Part shown: piece by piece, positions 11,268 through 25,064 of the stretch
Numbering within the stretch: position 1 is the first letter of the stretch
Layout of the letters: every line of letters begins with the position of its first letter
NCBI GenBank assembly: GCA_903813345.2
Contig: CAIIXF020000005.1
Coordinates: 4,433,375-4,493,374, forward strand
Direction: 5' to 3'
From: Owenia fusiformis
Lineage: Eukaryota > Annelida > Polychaeta > Sabellida > Oweniidae
Length of the DNA: 60,000 bases
Position numbers and translations under genes: made by a program
The notes under the pieces: generated by a model
Seen by the model: the letters and a program-made list of their open reading frames with translations, nothing else
Database searches by the model: none
What the model was told of the DNA's origin: nothing

Positions 11268-12665
11268 AATCGTAATATTTGGAATGTATTGATTCCCGGG
11301 AAATGTATTTTCGTTCCATGAAAGTTAAAAAATTATCGCGTCACACTCGTGTTACGTCACATCACGTGACTTTATTCGGTGCGGAGAACTGACGAAATAT
11401 TGACGAAATGTTGGGCCCATTTCAACATCAATATGACAAAAAAAACACCACATTTACGTGTAAGTTATGTACTCTTTATTTCAAATAAATACTTGGGTTT
11501 ACAGTTGGGGACATAAATAAATGACAGGTGGATTTGCTGAAGTGAGGATTTCCCATGTTAAAAATAAGAGAAAAACACTTGCATTTTAGACTACGTTAGA
11601 TAACAAGTTTTAGCGCTCTCTCTCTCAACAGAAGTAAAATAAGCACAAGTGAAAAGTACAAGTGTTATTTTTAGTACATGAGTTTTAAAAACAGCAACAA
11701 GTGATCAAAGGTTATCCCGTACCAGGACTATAGTCCTGCAGTGAGAGCATTCTTTTGCCTGTACGATTACAACATGGGAGAATTTTCTACACTTCTTACA
11801 CTTAAGATACCTATTTCAATAGATTCCTTGGTACTTTAGCATTCTTTTCTTGTAGTTGAATCCACAATTGTCTGGGTTTATCGGCAGAACAAAGAAATTT
11901 TCGTTTTTAATCACAATATTTGCGTGTAATATTTAACATATTTCAACCGTCAAATTCCTCCATTTTTGGTGCTTCCGGGCCACTTCCGGGTCAGTCAAAC
12001 GGGGAATCCCCTTTTAAATCCAACCGCCATCTTGGAAAGTGATTGAATATCTCTCGATGAAAAAGAACAATGTTCCAGTTCTGCCGATATACCCAGACAA
12101 TTGTGGATTCTACTACACGCAAAGAATGCTAAAATACCCAGGAATCAATTGAAGTAGGTATCTTAAGTGTAAGGGGCGTAGATAATTCTCCCAAGTTGTA
12201 ATCGTACAGGCAAAAGAATGCTCTCACTGCAGGACTATAGTCCTGGTACGGGATAAATCAAAGGCAGCATAATAATGCCAAAGTGATCCCGGAACACCTT
12301 ATAAGGCACTGAAAAGGACTAAGAAGAAGAAGAAGAGAATTTACAAGAGGCCATAAATCAGTGGATGAGATTATACAAAATGTAAAATATACAAATTTTA
12401 AGGGATATGTATCTAGACAATATTGGAAATTATGGGCTTTCAGACAACCATAATTAGGAAATGGTGATCGAAAATCGACCTGTCATTTATTTTTGTCCCA
12501 AACTGTTTTGGTTGGATGGCTAATAGGGAATGAATAATAAGTGATGATTCAGCGACATGTTTTTTCCCGAGTAAATACCCCTTTTTTGCATTGGACATTG
12601 TCTGGCCCAGATCTACGACAGGAGTAGATAACTGGGCCAGACGGGTTTGGTTAATCCTGGCCGAG
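10800..12665. repeat. Inverted pair of about 100-bp sequences bracketing 1.6 kb
   Basis: The block at about 10807-10912 recurs in reverse complement at about 12555-12655 with roughly 90% identity. Each block itself contains a hairpin, gtctggcccag against ctgggccagac. They may be ends of a large element or two independent hairpin MITEs; a younger 545-bp element is inserted between them. Confidence 0.6.
11712..12256. mobile_element. 545-bp foldback element with about 180-bp inverted arms and perfect 8-bp target-site duplication
   Basis: Starts ttatcccgtaccagg and ends cctggtacgggataa. The arms of roughly 180 bp (11712-11895 and about 12070-12256) pair with a few differences. Identical flanks atcaaagg at 11704-11711 and 12257-12264. 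The subterminal block holds a local palindrome, caggactatagtcctg. The interior is non-coding. A diverged copy of one arm lies in PGAM intron 1 near 36753-36925. Confidence 0.9.
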
Positions 12666-13690
12666 ATCGACATTTTTCAATTCAAACACACGTGCACATT
12701 GCAAGATACGATTGTAGAGCATTCTGCATAAATAAAACGCGTTGAAAGTAGCTGAGTATTTAGAATAGCAATCTATAAAAACTTACATAGTGTTGCTTAT
12801 GGGGTTTCACTGCTTTAGCTCTGAATAACGTGAAAACCAAAACTCGAATTTTCATAATATTCAAAGTTCGCAATTTTTGTTGACCTCGACCTACAAATGG
12901 CAAACTCGATAAGCCTATTCGGAATAAAGTTTATATTAACAAAGTTTAAATTCAACAATATTTATATCAAACACAAATATAAGATTTACTAAATATTCAA
13001 ATAAAAAATTTATATTGTAAAATTAGCTTTTAATCATCAAAAACATTAAACAAATATATTTTTTTCGATTTTACAAATTACAACAAGTTCAACATTTAGG
13101 GAACACGGAAGTCCAATTTATTTTGCAAAAACACGTAAAAGGAACAAATTATTCCTGTTTGTTGAGTTTTCAGAGAAGATACTGCATTAGTAAGTATGGA
13201 ATCGTATGTTTAATACACTTAGTTTATAACTGAAGCTGTTTATATACGCATTATACGTTAATACTGTACTATGATGAAGCTAAAGTAAAAAAAAGTTTTG
13301 AAATATTTTTTAATGGCGTCAATTATCACCCACTTGTCCTTGACAAATTAATTATCAGTATTTCAAATACTATTTGTATGGGAACTAAATGTTCATGGTA
13401 TTAGATTGCGTCAAGAACACATGGTGCCTTTCTGGTACATTTTTCCCTAGACTAGTTGAACACAATCATAAATGTATATAGTGCTAAAAATGTAAAGTAT
13501 GAAGTCTCAAATCACCATGGTCTGGGAATGGTGATAGAGAATCAAGATGCCATTTATTTATGGTGAGCACTGTACATCACCTGTCATCTGGGGCCATGAA
13601 TTCGTATGATTCTGAATCCAATCCAGATAAATTTTATATTTTGGGATAAAATCTTGGATTGCTAATCCGATAAATATTTGGTGGTGGTAG
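12266..13690. other. Intergenic, AT-rich, no gene seen
   Basis: Apart from the inverted block at 12555-12655 there is no protein-like frame and no recognised repeat. Confidence 0.4.
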
Positions 13691-13698
13691 AGCCCATG

Positions 13699-13852
13699 GT
13701 GAATTCGTACGATCCGAGGATTATGATGGGGAATCCTCAAGATTTATCCAATTTGCATTGGAATTCGGATAAAATTTATCCAAAAAGTAATCCACCTCAA
13801 GAGGTGGATTGAGATTTATCCTGAGATTAATCCAAGGATCGTACGAATTCAC
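13699..13852. mobile_element. 154-bp MITE with 17-bp perfect inverted ends
   Basis: gtgaattcgtacgatcc at 13699-13715 and its reverse complement at 13836-13852. The internal sequence is also partly palindromic (atttatcc / ggataaat, taatccacctc / gaggtggatt). Related half-ends occur at about 13598 and 13925, so it may be nested in an older copy. Confidence 0.75.
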
Positions 13853-13989
13853 AGATTTTTGATTAATTCTTGGATTAATCCCACAATGCATCATTACCAT
13901 GATGAAATTTATCCGATTGGATAGCGGATCGTACAAATTCACTGCCTCAGAGGTTATATTGTTGTAACGGCCCAAGGGTGCCTCCAAGG

Positions 13990-14085
13990 GGCTGCACTTT
14001 TAATTCAATGCTCCATGCATGAATCAAACCTGGAACCCTCCACTCCAAAGTCTGATGCTCTACCACTGAGCCACCATAATTGAGA
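13990..14085 (-). mobile_element. tRNA-derived SINE (minus strand)
   Basis: On the minus strand an A-box-like GGCTCAGTGGTAGAGC (14057-14072) is followed by the B-box-like GGTTTGATTC (14021-14030), as in a tRNA-like head. The tail GCATGGAGCATTGAATT is shared with the SINE at 48590. The internal promoter is degenerate, so a functional tRNA is unlikely. Confidence 0.65.
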
Positions 14086-14310
14086 GCCACCACTACAGCT
14101 GGTGGCTGGGCCGTAGTAGCAGTTTGTTACATTGTCATCTCGCTGGTCTTACCTGTACTTTCAAATATAAACCACTGATTCAGGCAGAGACATACATGTA
14201 TAATAACATGTTATTTTACAAACACAGATATTTTTGGTTTGTCTCATTGTTAGAATTCCCTATATGAGGAGTGTATATCTTTTTGTATGTCAATTTAAAC
14301 AGGTACATGC

Positions 14311-14514
14311 CATGGGCGTAGCGCTATTTTTCCAAGTAGTACGGCACCACCACAGGAACAAGAGTCAAGAATCAAAAAACAAGCATTTAGGGGGGTCTGG
14401 GGGTCTGGGTCTGTTCTCCCCCAGGAAAATTTTGAAATTTGGTTATATTTGGAGCGAATTTGCAACCATCTGGTACGCCTGTGCGTACCTAGCGTACCGG
14501 GCGCTACGCCCATG
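14311..14514. mobile_element. 204-bp MITE with catgggcgtagcgc ends
   Basis: catgggcgtagcgc at 14311-14324 and the reverse complement gcgctacgcccatg at 14501-14514. The pentamer catgc lies directly on both sides. Non-coding interior. Confidence 0.65.
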
Positions 14515-14642
14515 CATGCATAACATTATTTTCATCACTGGATATGCTACATGTACTCATCAATGTTACCTTTTCTAGTTGCCTTTATCTGTTCAACTAT
14601 ATTTCCAGATGATCTAGCCTACTGTATTAGGTTCATCGAAAT

Positions 14643-17600
14643 ATGGGGGCAAGTAGGGTCGATATGAAAGTGGTCCTTCTGGGCAAGGAATATGGGGGAA
14701 AAACCAGCCTGGTAGAGCGCTACCTACATGACAGGTTTGCAGGAGATACACCATACCAAAATGTAAGGAATTATAATGCTGTAAGTGTGCTGCACCACTA
14801 ACCATGTATCCTTCTCACACTGTTGCCTAAATTAAAGGAGCTTCATCTCTTACTCTCCACCCTGAAATACATGAACATTTTAAAAAATCACAATAACTTT
14901 TTACCATCAACAGACTTTGATAAAACCTTTATCCTGTAAACAGGTTAATATTACAAAAGGTTTACAGTATATCATTATCGATGTTGAAAGTTCCAGGCTG
15001 TTATGATTTTTAAAATTACATTTTTTGGCTGTGCTATAGCCCTTTTAAGAAGACACTGTCTGTATTGTTTCATTGAAAATTCACTTTAGCTGGTACAATA
15101 TTATAGAAACAGTGAATTGAACTAACTTTGACATCTTAAAAAGTCTCTTTTTGAAATCTTGATGACAATAAAGCGGTTGGATCTGCTCCCCATCTTCTAC
15201 AATATTCAGTTCACTGAAACATGGACTTATGCAGAGTCCAGCATATGATTTATAATGGATTCATTAGAATTTTGACAAAGAACATTGACACATTGATATA
15301 TAGTGATGTCACAAATTTTAATGCTAACAATGAATTTAAGGGTCTTGCCGTCCGGCTGGATCACAGTCAGAACAAATGAAAACAACAGTCAAAATTATCG
15401 CAAACAATAAACATAGCACTGAAACAGCTGCTAAATTTCTCTGTGCAACTGGTAATTTTGGTATAAACAGCCAGAGAAAATTGCCTGCTGCAAATGAGAA
15501 TCCTGCTTAGTGAAATGATTGATCAAAAATGATTTGACCCCCCGCCCTTTGTTATACCCTGCCTTCCCTCTGCTAGAATGTACAGTGTAGCTATGTTTTG
15601 TAGATATGTAGATAAGAAACTATTGTTTGTTATAGGTTGTTGAACTATTTGACCATAGTAGATGTTTTTTAAGATGATGTAGTTTTACTTAAATGTTTGA
15701 AACCAACAGTAGGCCTACATCAAAACTAATTATTAGTGAATCCAGTTCACATTACACTTTATCCTCTGAGAAATTCACTTCTTTATGTTTTAAAGCTTAG
15801 TAGCTTAGTGTTGAGCTTTTTCAATTTGCTTTACAACCATCCATGCCTGTTAGATATGTGTGTGTGTGTATAAAAGAAATCTCTAAAAAATGAAAAAATT
15901 CCCCTTGAGACCTATTTCAGCCCTAATTGGTTCTTTTTCAGTTTTTTCTTCTGATAAAAATCTTGTGTGGTTTAAGTTTTCTTAATTGCAATTTGACATA
16001 TAATGTGGCAATGAACTTCTTTTGCTATAATTTTCAATATGTTTTAAATAAAAGAATGCAATGCAAACAAAGCAGTGATATCAAATAGCATAACCAACAT
16101 ATGGTACATCAGATTGTCTTGATTTATCTTGTTGCCATTTACAAAACATTCATCTCCAACCGTACATGTAATAATGCTGGAATAACCCAATTTGAACATA
16201 AACAATCTAGAAATCCTCAAGATTCTCAAAGACCTTGTCTATTAATTATGACATTGTATAATTTTAGACAATTGGTGCAGCCTTTGGTGCCAAGAAGGTT
16301 GACATTGGAGATAAAGTGCTTACATTAGGCGTGTGGGTGAGTTCATGTAAAGAGAAATAAAGGTAGAATTTTTGAAAAAATGATCACACCCAAAATCAGA
16401 TAATAAAACCAATGCAATTACCTGTCCTGCTGTTACAATTTTTTAATCATGTACAGGGAATCATCCAGAAATTATGTCCAATATATTGCTTTTTAATCTC
16501 ACAGACGTTTCCCAAACATCATCAACTTAACATCTAAAGAATAAAGTTACTACTATTTGATTGGTCGATTTCATGGTTACTATGATAACATACTGTGACA
16601 CCATCCAAAAACATCTCTTTTTCTGGATACCCTTGTACAAGTATATTCAGTTCATGTTCATTCTAAAACATATTCCAGGATACAGCTGGCAGTGAGAGGT
16701 ATGAAGCTATGAGCAGAATTTACTACAGAGGTGCTAAAGCAGCCATAGTGTGTTATGACCTCACAGACAGAACCAGCTTTGAAAGGGCAAGGTTTTGGGT
16801 GAATGAACTCATGAAAAATGAAGAGGTACAATGAATTTTTTCATAATATACTGTTGATGCAATGATATTATTTGTTTGGATTAAGATGGTTTAGTTTTTG
16901 GCCCATGTGGTGTGTGTGCATGGAGTTCGATATTGAGACATACATTTTAAAGGTGAAAATATTACATGCAATCAGGCATACTCCTTTCCATCAACCTACA
17001 TCAAGCTCAATGAACTATTGATAGTATAAAATTGAATCAGTATAGTTTTTATGTCGCCACCAATGTGACATATTGTTATAGTCTCTAACTCTTTTGTGGA
17101 CAGTGTTTGGCAATCAGCTTTCAGAGTTCTGTGTCTGTAACAAATTCTTACAACTTCCAATAAGACTAACTTTAGATTTTTACTGTCAACATATATAAAC
17201 ATGTTATGAGTTCCAACACATTTCTGCCAGCATCTTTTACCACAGGTGTAGCAACAGATAAGTGGACATTGAAGGTCAAAAAAGGTATTTTTTCAACTTG
17301 TTTCAAATTGACCAATTTTGACCAATTTCAAAGTTATGTACAAGATCTCAGAAGTTGCAAATCTGACTTTACATTTGTTATTTGATCTTTGGTGACCTTT
17401 ATTGACCTTCGGAATGTCAAAAAGTTGAATTGAGTTTTCAAATTGATTTTTTGATCCAAATTTAAGTCAGCATAATCACAAAATACCTACTGAGGTCTTT
17501 GGTTGACCTTGATTAATCTGTGAAAGGCAGTGACATTTTGTCATGATAATGCCTTGTAGTTTATTTTTGGAACAATAAAACCAAACAAAATCAAATCAAG

Positions 17601-19961
17601 GGTTCAACCTAAATAATTTCATCCTTTTTATTGAGTTAAAATTGTGTCATCTACATTGTTTTCATTTTTATTTCAGGGTTGTAAAATATACCTTTGCGGT
17701 ACAAAAAAGGATCTAGTCATATCAGATAAGAGAACCAGAGAAGTTGACTACCACATGACTACAGACTACGCAGAAGGTAATTTACGAATATGTATTAGAT
17801 GTATTCATAGATATCTACTCATGGATAAAAATGGTATCTGTCAAAGTGATGTATTTATCCAACCAAATGGGAAATGGAAATGCTGACTGAGTTGACAATG
17901 TTTTGTTTGGTGGGATTTTCTGCTCTGAGGATTTGTTTTTCTAGTTTTTTCTAGTTTATTTTCCTTGTCATCTAAGAATGCCTAAAATTATTGACCTGCA
18001 TCAAAACTGTTCTTACTATATTTTGCTTGATAACCTATTCACACATGTAGAAAAATAGTTAGAACAGCAACAGGTTGGCTTAATGCATATGTGCCTTGTA
18101 TATGATTTACATAATGACTTTTACAATTTTTTATTTCAGAAATCCATGCTGAGGTTCATGAAACATCTAGCAAGACAGGGGAAAATATATGTGAGTGCAC
18201 ATTGTAAAAATATTCACTGGTATTAGGATGTAGTAATAGTTCCTATCCTTGGATATTTTTAGTTTGCCTTAAATTAAACTATTATGCTGTGGACATTTGG
18301 ATTTGAAATTTTAACCAATTAAAGTATATGATATGAAACTTTGCATCTGAAAATTGGTTCCTGTATCATGTGTGGATGCTATGATCCTGTAATATATTCT
18401 ACTGTTTGGGTAGGTAATGTGATTTTGCATGATACAATAACCTGTGCTAGCCTGTTTTGCTATCTGAATTAGGATATCTAACAGTAATTACTAATTCCCA
18501 TAATATTACAAATCAGTTACAGTGCCATTGGCAAATGAATAATTCAAGTAGCCATGCCCTAAGCAGTAGAAGATGTTCCTGGATTGTGGCATAAATTTAT
18601 CAATTTCACAATTAATTATGTTGCAGAGTTTTGTGTCATACAAGCTTCAGGGATCTCCCCAGTATTAAAGCAAGTGGGCACAGCACCCACCTGAGATTTT
18701 GAAAATATGCTTGCACCCAACTGAAAATCCATTTTCACTTACTCAAAAATGAGAAAAATCATGAGAAATTTGCATATTTTGACCAATTTCGGGCTGAATT
18801 GTGAAAATATGAATTTTGCACCCACCTGAAACAAAATCCTGGAGAGATCACTGAGCTGTGATTGAAACGCCAAAGCTAAATGTCCACTGCAAAGTGGCTC
18901 ACTTTGATTCATCAAATGACAGACTTAACTTCCACTTATGAAAAAGAAGCTTACAGTCATTACTTTTTCCTGGCAATACTCATTGATGTTGTTGAGTTTG
19001 GAGAACCCTTTGAGAATATCACAAAGCACCAGTTTTGAAACCACTCATTGAAAGCTCATCCAGTTGTATGTCAATGGAGTTTCAGATCAGTTCAATAGGA
19101 GATACATGTAGTTGATAAATCAAGCTTAAAGAATGTATCTATTGATCTATTGTTTCGAAACAAATATCAAGATTCAAAACTGTTCTGTCCCCAAAATGGT
19201 TTTAAAAAAGCAAAGTGAAAATTATAAATGCAAAGTCTTGTAACTTTCACATTAATTCTGTTTTCAGTTGAATTATTCACAAAAATAGCAAAAGATTTTG
19301 CATCAAATCCAGAAAATATAAAAAAGGAGCGTAAGTATCTTATTTTTTATCACACTTTTAAAGGTGCTAAATTGTGGTGAATGAATCAATATCAACTTTT
19401 GCACTTACCTACAATGTTTCTACAATCTTAAGAAATGGAAGATGAAAGAAAAATGTAAACCCACATTGGAGACAAACATGAAAAATTGCACTGTTAAAGG
19501 GGCAATATCTGTAACTCTGATCCCAAAATGTTTTTAATTTATGATATGCATATCAACATTTGAGGAAAATGTTCAGCTAATCAGCAGCATGATTTGTTCC
19601 AAATTGTTTTCTTTACAACCATCACCAGTTTCAATTTTAAAAGGTATGAGCAAATTTTTCAAACGGTGATATTTATAGAAGAGAACACCAATGATTTGTA
19701 GTGCAATTTACAATTCCATTATGAATCGAAAATATTTTGGTGTTAAGGATCAGAAATCCAGATACCAGCCCTTTCAGAGTACTGAAAGTACAGACATTTT
19801 TCAATAGTTTTACATTTTATTTGTATGAACATTCAATTGATTTAGAATATAAATCAAGCATATATATGTACATCATGGGATTATTTTTTTCAGGGGACAA
19901 AGACAAAGAGACATTGGATTTATATGAAGATAATAAAAAGAAGTTTGGGTGTTGTGGTTGA
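14643..19961 (+). CDS. RAB24: RAB24 small GTPase
   Basis: Rab-family GTPase; RAB24 acts in autophagy-related and late endocytic traffic. Seven exons: 14643-14762, 16268-16336, 16679-16825, 17677-17776, 18140-18190, 19268-19330 and 19894-19961. All introns are GT..AG and the total of 618 nt gives 205 aa (mammalian RAB24 is 203). P-loop GKEYGGKTS at 14-22. Switch II reads [11 protein letters not shown] (64-74), with Ser68 in the position where most Rabs have the catalytic Gln, a RAB24 signature linked to low GTPase activity. The base-specificity motif is GTKKDL, with Thr instead of the usual Asn, also RAB24-like. The tail KKKFGCCG has adjacent prenylatable cysteines but ends in one Gly, unlike the CCHH of mammals. 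The start is the ATG giving [16 protein letters not shown], the usual N-terminus. Confidence 0.96.
17053..17560. repeat. Dispersed 'GTGACAT...TGACCTT' repeat in RAB24 intron 3
   Basis: Starts 'tatgtcgccaccaatgtgacatattg' in character and ends with 'cagtgacattttgtcatgataatgcc'. Between them are blocks such as 'caagatctcagaagttg' and 'tgaccttcggaatgtc' that are shared with the PGAM intron 4 array at 42540-43400. Confidence 0.6.
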
Positions 19962-19991
19962 TGATGTCAAAGAAAGAAATAGGCAGCAAGG

Positions 19992-19997
19992 AATAAA
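19992..19997 (+). promoter_or_regulatory. Proximal poly(A) signal of RAB24
   Basis: AATAAA 31 nt after the RAB24 stop codon. It would give a very short 3' UTR; more distal signals also exist (for example near 22393). Confidence 0.45.
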
Positions 19998-20792
19998 TTT
20001 CATATTACTAACAAGAAACCATCTTGTCATTGGGGCATTATCTTACTTACTATACAAACTGCTATAGTTATACCAGTACAGTCAGTGTATTCCCTCAGTC
20101 GAACGCTTGTATTCTTGGACGAATATTTGGTGTCATCAACTAGCCTCAAAGAAAACATTAAAATATGATATCTGATTATATTCCAGATTTTGTAATTCGT
20201 GAATTTAGCTGTATGAATTTAGTTTCAATATTGTTGTTAAAACATCTTCCCTCCTCAATATAATGAAAGGACAGCCAGTTGTATGTAGAATGCCTTTGGG
20301 GAGTTTTTCATGCATTTTGCTTATATTTTTCATCTAAAAACAACAAAATACACCATATAATCCCAAAAAATATTTCTCATTTTCAAAGATAATCTATGGA
20401 TCAGCACCCAGATATTTTTATTTTTCAAAGTTCAGAGGGCTTGGAATCATTGATAATTAAAACTTTTGAATAAGAAAAATGCTGTTTCAAATAGGTTTCA
20501 TGAATGCCAATAATTTCTGAAATTATGTAATTCTTAACAAATCCTCGAATCCCTTGAATATTTTTTTAGAGGAATTTCCCATAAAAATCCAATATTCTTT
20601 TTATATATTTCTACTTACAACTCGCAGTCCTTTCAAAATGTTGATTTGCCAATCACTTAACCTTTTCAAAAAATCAACAAGTACTGGTGGAATTATAATT
20701 TACCCTCTCCTCCTAACAAAATTGACTTTGTTCTTCCACAATTGTCAACCCGAAACATATCAATGTATACCCATAGAGGGAATCAGTGTACA

Positions 20793-20940
20793 GTAAAACC
20801 TGTCTAAGTGAAACACATTTACACACAAGGTGTTCCAATTATAGAGGTTCATTTTACATTGAGCCTGTTGGCCTTGGAACTCTGAATAGTGTTTCATTTC
20901 TAGAGGTGTTCCACTTTACAGGTTTCACTTTAAATTACAT
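20793..20940. repeat. Pogo/Tigger-like MITE copy
   Basis: Begins acagtaaaacctgtc and ends with an acaggtttcac block; the internal sequence repeats gtgttcca and gtttcatt motifs. The ends resemble pogo/Tigger terminal repeats. A shorter relative with 'cctgtgtaatccgaacacc' lies at about 21096-21170. Confidence 0.5.
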
Positions 20941-22014
20941 GCATTTAGTTATCCTCAAATCTGGAAAATCTTTCAGTTGTTTACTCAAAGTGAGCAACTT
21001 TTGAGCTTAATGTTAGATAATGCTTTGAACCAAAAACTGACGATGGTGAAAGTAACACACCATTTCTAGGTTTATGAGTATGTATATGTATGTACAGTAA
21101 AACCTGTGTAATCCGAACACCACTACAACTGGCCAAATGCTCAGATTAGCATGTGTTCATCTTACTTCTTTTTTGATGCTAGGGCATTATCTTTGTACAC
21201 TGTACATGTAATTATCTGTATTCGTAAGAATATATTTATTAAGCTAAGTGCTAATACAGGGTTTTTCAACACTCATCATTCCCAAGCTGTGCATGTTAAA
21301 CATTACTTTTACTGACAGACAGGATTTTGATTATGTTCTGTCGATAATCGATAGCCAGATAACTACGCATTGAAGAATAAAATGAAAATGTACACCTGGG
21401 TGGATTAAATAGTATTAGCTATTAACTTCATCAATTTCTGTATTTATTAAACTGGTATAAAATGCAGTTTAGTTTTTGACCACCTTTGTACCTCTGGCCC
21501 TGGCCAGATTAATTTCTTTTAAATAGTTGGACAAAGTACAAAACCATGGTCTGCACTTAATTTTAAGTTAAATACAGGGTTCCAATGGGCATTTTCTATA
21601 ATGCTTTCTATTCAATTCCTGCCATGTTCACATGAGAGGGAGTCTGAATTAGACATCAGGTAGTGAAGAAATCTCAGCATTAAGCCAATATTCCCAGAAT
21701 GTTGTTAGAATGGGTTGACTACGCAAGAGCGTAAGAGTATTGGAAATACGTGCTCTAAATGTCATTGTTCTTGACTTTGCAGAGATAACGTGGTTCACTC
21801 ATGGTTTTGCATCAAGCATTTGTGATCCCCAATTACCATAAATTTATCCCATATCCACACTGAAGAGAAGGGATCCCAGACTTGATGCAAAGATGTTGTA
21901 CAGATGTTGCATAAATGTATTGAAAAAATATTTGTGAATAGTTGAATATTTGTTCACCACTGTAAGTTTCAAATTCAACTTACATTAATTTGTATGGTCA
22001 ATTTTTAAGTTGTG

Positions 22015-22118
22015 ACATATTGTTATTGTCTCCAACTTTTGTGTGTCTGTGCCTGGTGTTCGGTGGCATCTGTAACAAATGGCAAGTGGTGACATTTTGC
22101 ATGTTAATGCCTTGTTTA
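22015..22118. repeat. Dispersed 'GTGACATTTTGC' repeat, short copy
   Basis: Carries 'gtgacatattgtta', 'gtctccaac', 'ctgtaacaaatggcaag' and 'tggtgacattttgcatg' in the order seen at 39063-39725. Confidence 0.6.
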
Positions 22119-24531
22119 TTCTAGCCCCGTTCGACTATAAACACACAGGTAAATGGTTTTGCTTTTGAAGTATCTGTTCTATCAGAATGTCGCTCAGAGC
22201 TGCATAAAAACTCCATAAAATGGAGTAGAACTTGGTGTTAGAAAAAATTGAATTGTGATGGAGTTGACGTTTCAAATGAAACCAAGATTGTTCAGTTGGT
22301 CGTGTTCAAAAATGTGTACATGTATATTCCAACTTGTATTTTTGCAGTAAATTAACCATTTTATAATGCAGTGTAAATATAAATTGTTTGTAAATAAAAT
22401 ACAAAACATAAAATATGTTGTCTTTTCTTATAAAACCTTTATTCTCATAAAAGTAAGAAACCTTCTCCATCAAGTCCATATAGTACTGTAAACACAAATC
22501 ATAAAAGCAGACACAAGTTCTGCCATGTACAAAAATATCTGTTCTTCATTAGAGACCTTACATTCTTAAGTCTTAAATAAGTAAACCCCAAGTCCAGAAC
22601 TTCCATGTCTATTTGAGGATGAACTCAGAAGTCTGAAGGTTTGAGTGGGGATGGGGGAGGGGGTTCTGACAATATTCATTCTGGATTAAAGAGATATTTT
22701 ATTCTCTCAATACTTTTAATGCTTGTTTAAGACCTTTAACCTGGAGTACATTTCCAGAAACGTTTGTGAAGAGAATTCCGAAATACTGAATTTTATTTTT
22801 TTACTGGTCATAAGATAGATTTCCAGAAACCCCATGTATAGAACAATGGATTTAGAAAGCTATTGTTCTGAAAATGTACCCTTGAAGGTTATACAATGAT
22901 AGTGTAGTGGCACCACGAAATATCTCATATCCACTGTAAGACATACTCGATATTGATCTATATAAATACACATACACCCAGATAACCTATCTATACTACA
23001 TTACAGATTACGTTAAGGTTAACGTTTTATTTTACAATTACATATATACATCTTGATCTGGAATACTCCACCAGTTGAAACTTTACTCTCTTTACAACAA
23101 TCATAACCTGAATTAATTATCATTTCATATTAGTGCAAGGATTACATATTGGAAATTGCTTTTGAGAAGTTCTACAGGTTCAGCAATGTGAACACAAATA
23201 TAGTATAGCTGTGTAGTTTCCGCGTTACATTGTTTGACAAATTAGCAGCTTTATAATAATTGTACAACTTGAGTTAGGCATGCATGTATGAGACGGAGGA
23301 ACCATTTTTAATATATGGATATACACATGAATGCAGTTATATTCCCATAAGAGGGTAAGATAACTAAGTCTCTTGAAACAGCTAAGTGTAGATTTTGTCC
23401 TAAAATCATATATAAAATTTATATTGGAGTACCAACAATTCACAATTTTCAATTTTGATACAAGCAAAAATATTTACCTCACAATACGATACAAACAATG
23501 AGAGCATGATGTAAGGGCCTAGTTTTACCTAATTCTGCATTTTTAAGCAGCTTTTAACGTGATTTTGTTGGCTGAAAACAATACAGAAATCATGACACTC
23601 CTAGTATATACACATTCATTGATGCATAACATAATTAGCACTCACTTAAAGTGATCGAAGCATGATAATACATTGTATGTATTCTAATGGAAAAAGCAGG
23701 TAAGTATAGTTCTGTACAAAACCTGTTCGTACTTGGAGGTCCATTCACATGTTTAACATGCATATGTGACCAGGCAAGATTACAATAGGTTAACCCGAAT
23801 ATGAACTTGTTAATGTCTTTGAGGTAGGCGAACTATGTTATGAACATAGTCAATTACTATTTAAAGATTACATTTAGTCATTTTAAGCACTACTCACTAC
23901 AGATTTACCAGGTGGCAGTTTCTTAAAATACAATAGAACACAATTCCTGAAATTTAATCGTCATACGACAATTAAATCTTATGAATCAGTGTTCAATGTA
24001 TTTTGAGAAAAAGCCTCCACATGAAAAGCAATGGGAAAACATGGGTGACAAAAGCTACCTTGTTTCCTGGCACCTTATTGATGAATATACAAAATGATGA
24101 GTCCCTCCACTCAAAACTAACTACATATAAGTAGTAAATAGACAGTAACCTTGACAACATGAGTCCCTTCCTAACAACAACTAAGTACGGTATAAATATT
24201 ATAATTAACCAACAATGTGCAGTTAATATTAACAGCTTAAAACTTAAATCTGATGAACTAAAGAATGAAAACAAATAGACAGATGTAAAAAGAATTGAAA
24301 TGCATATATGAATTGAATTATTTTACACTGCACGACGTATCTAGGTACTGCATATAACTTAATGCTAGTAATTATTAATTAATGACTTGAGTTAGTCAAA
24401 AATGCATGAGTGACAAAATGTTATTTTCCCATTCATAACTGTACAATATAAAATAAGCATTTAATCCATAATAAAATTCAGGAGTCATTTATGCAAACAA
24501 TCATAACTTTATGACAAATATAACATATACA

Positions 24532-25064
24532 AGGGGTGATCAATAAGTAATGGACGCTTTTTTACACAGATACTTTTTATAGACCAATCCCTTTGATTTT
24601 CCTACCAGTGATACGTCATTCAATTATCTATCAATTCTGAAGATTTGAAGACAAAATATATAATACATGTTGATATATCCTTATTTCCGTGAAGGAGGTA
24701 CAGGTACCCCGGGACCGACATTTACGTCACATATTCAGTTTTAGCCAGTTTGGCAAATTTCAGATAGATTTGAACTTTTTATATGCAACAAGTGTTGTGT
24801 TGCTTGAAATTTTTTGCTGACTGGAAACACATAAACAGAAAGTATTGTGATGTCAGAGTGTCATATGGAAGGAGTTTGCAGGTCAATTTGAGAAAGCATT
24901 GAGGAAGAAGGGGTGGTGGGAGAAGGGAACACCCTACTCCATATGGACAATGCATCTGCCCACAGATCTCAAAATGTTCAGAAAACAATATCCCTGGACC
25001 TCAAAATTGAGCCCTTGACCAATGCACCATATTCCATATATTCCATTACTTATTGATCACCCCT
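24532..25064. mobile_element. 533-bp mariner-like MITE
   Basis: Perfect 23-bp terminal inverted repeats beginning aggggtgatcaataagt (24532-24554) and ending at 25064. This terminus is typical of mariner-type elements. The interior lacks a transposase frame. Confidence 0.8.

Noticed and set aside
14020-14078. Functional tRNA gene
   Set aside because: A and B boxes are present but the arms do not form a clean cloverleaf and the tail matches a second dispersed copy, so a SINE is more likely.
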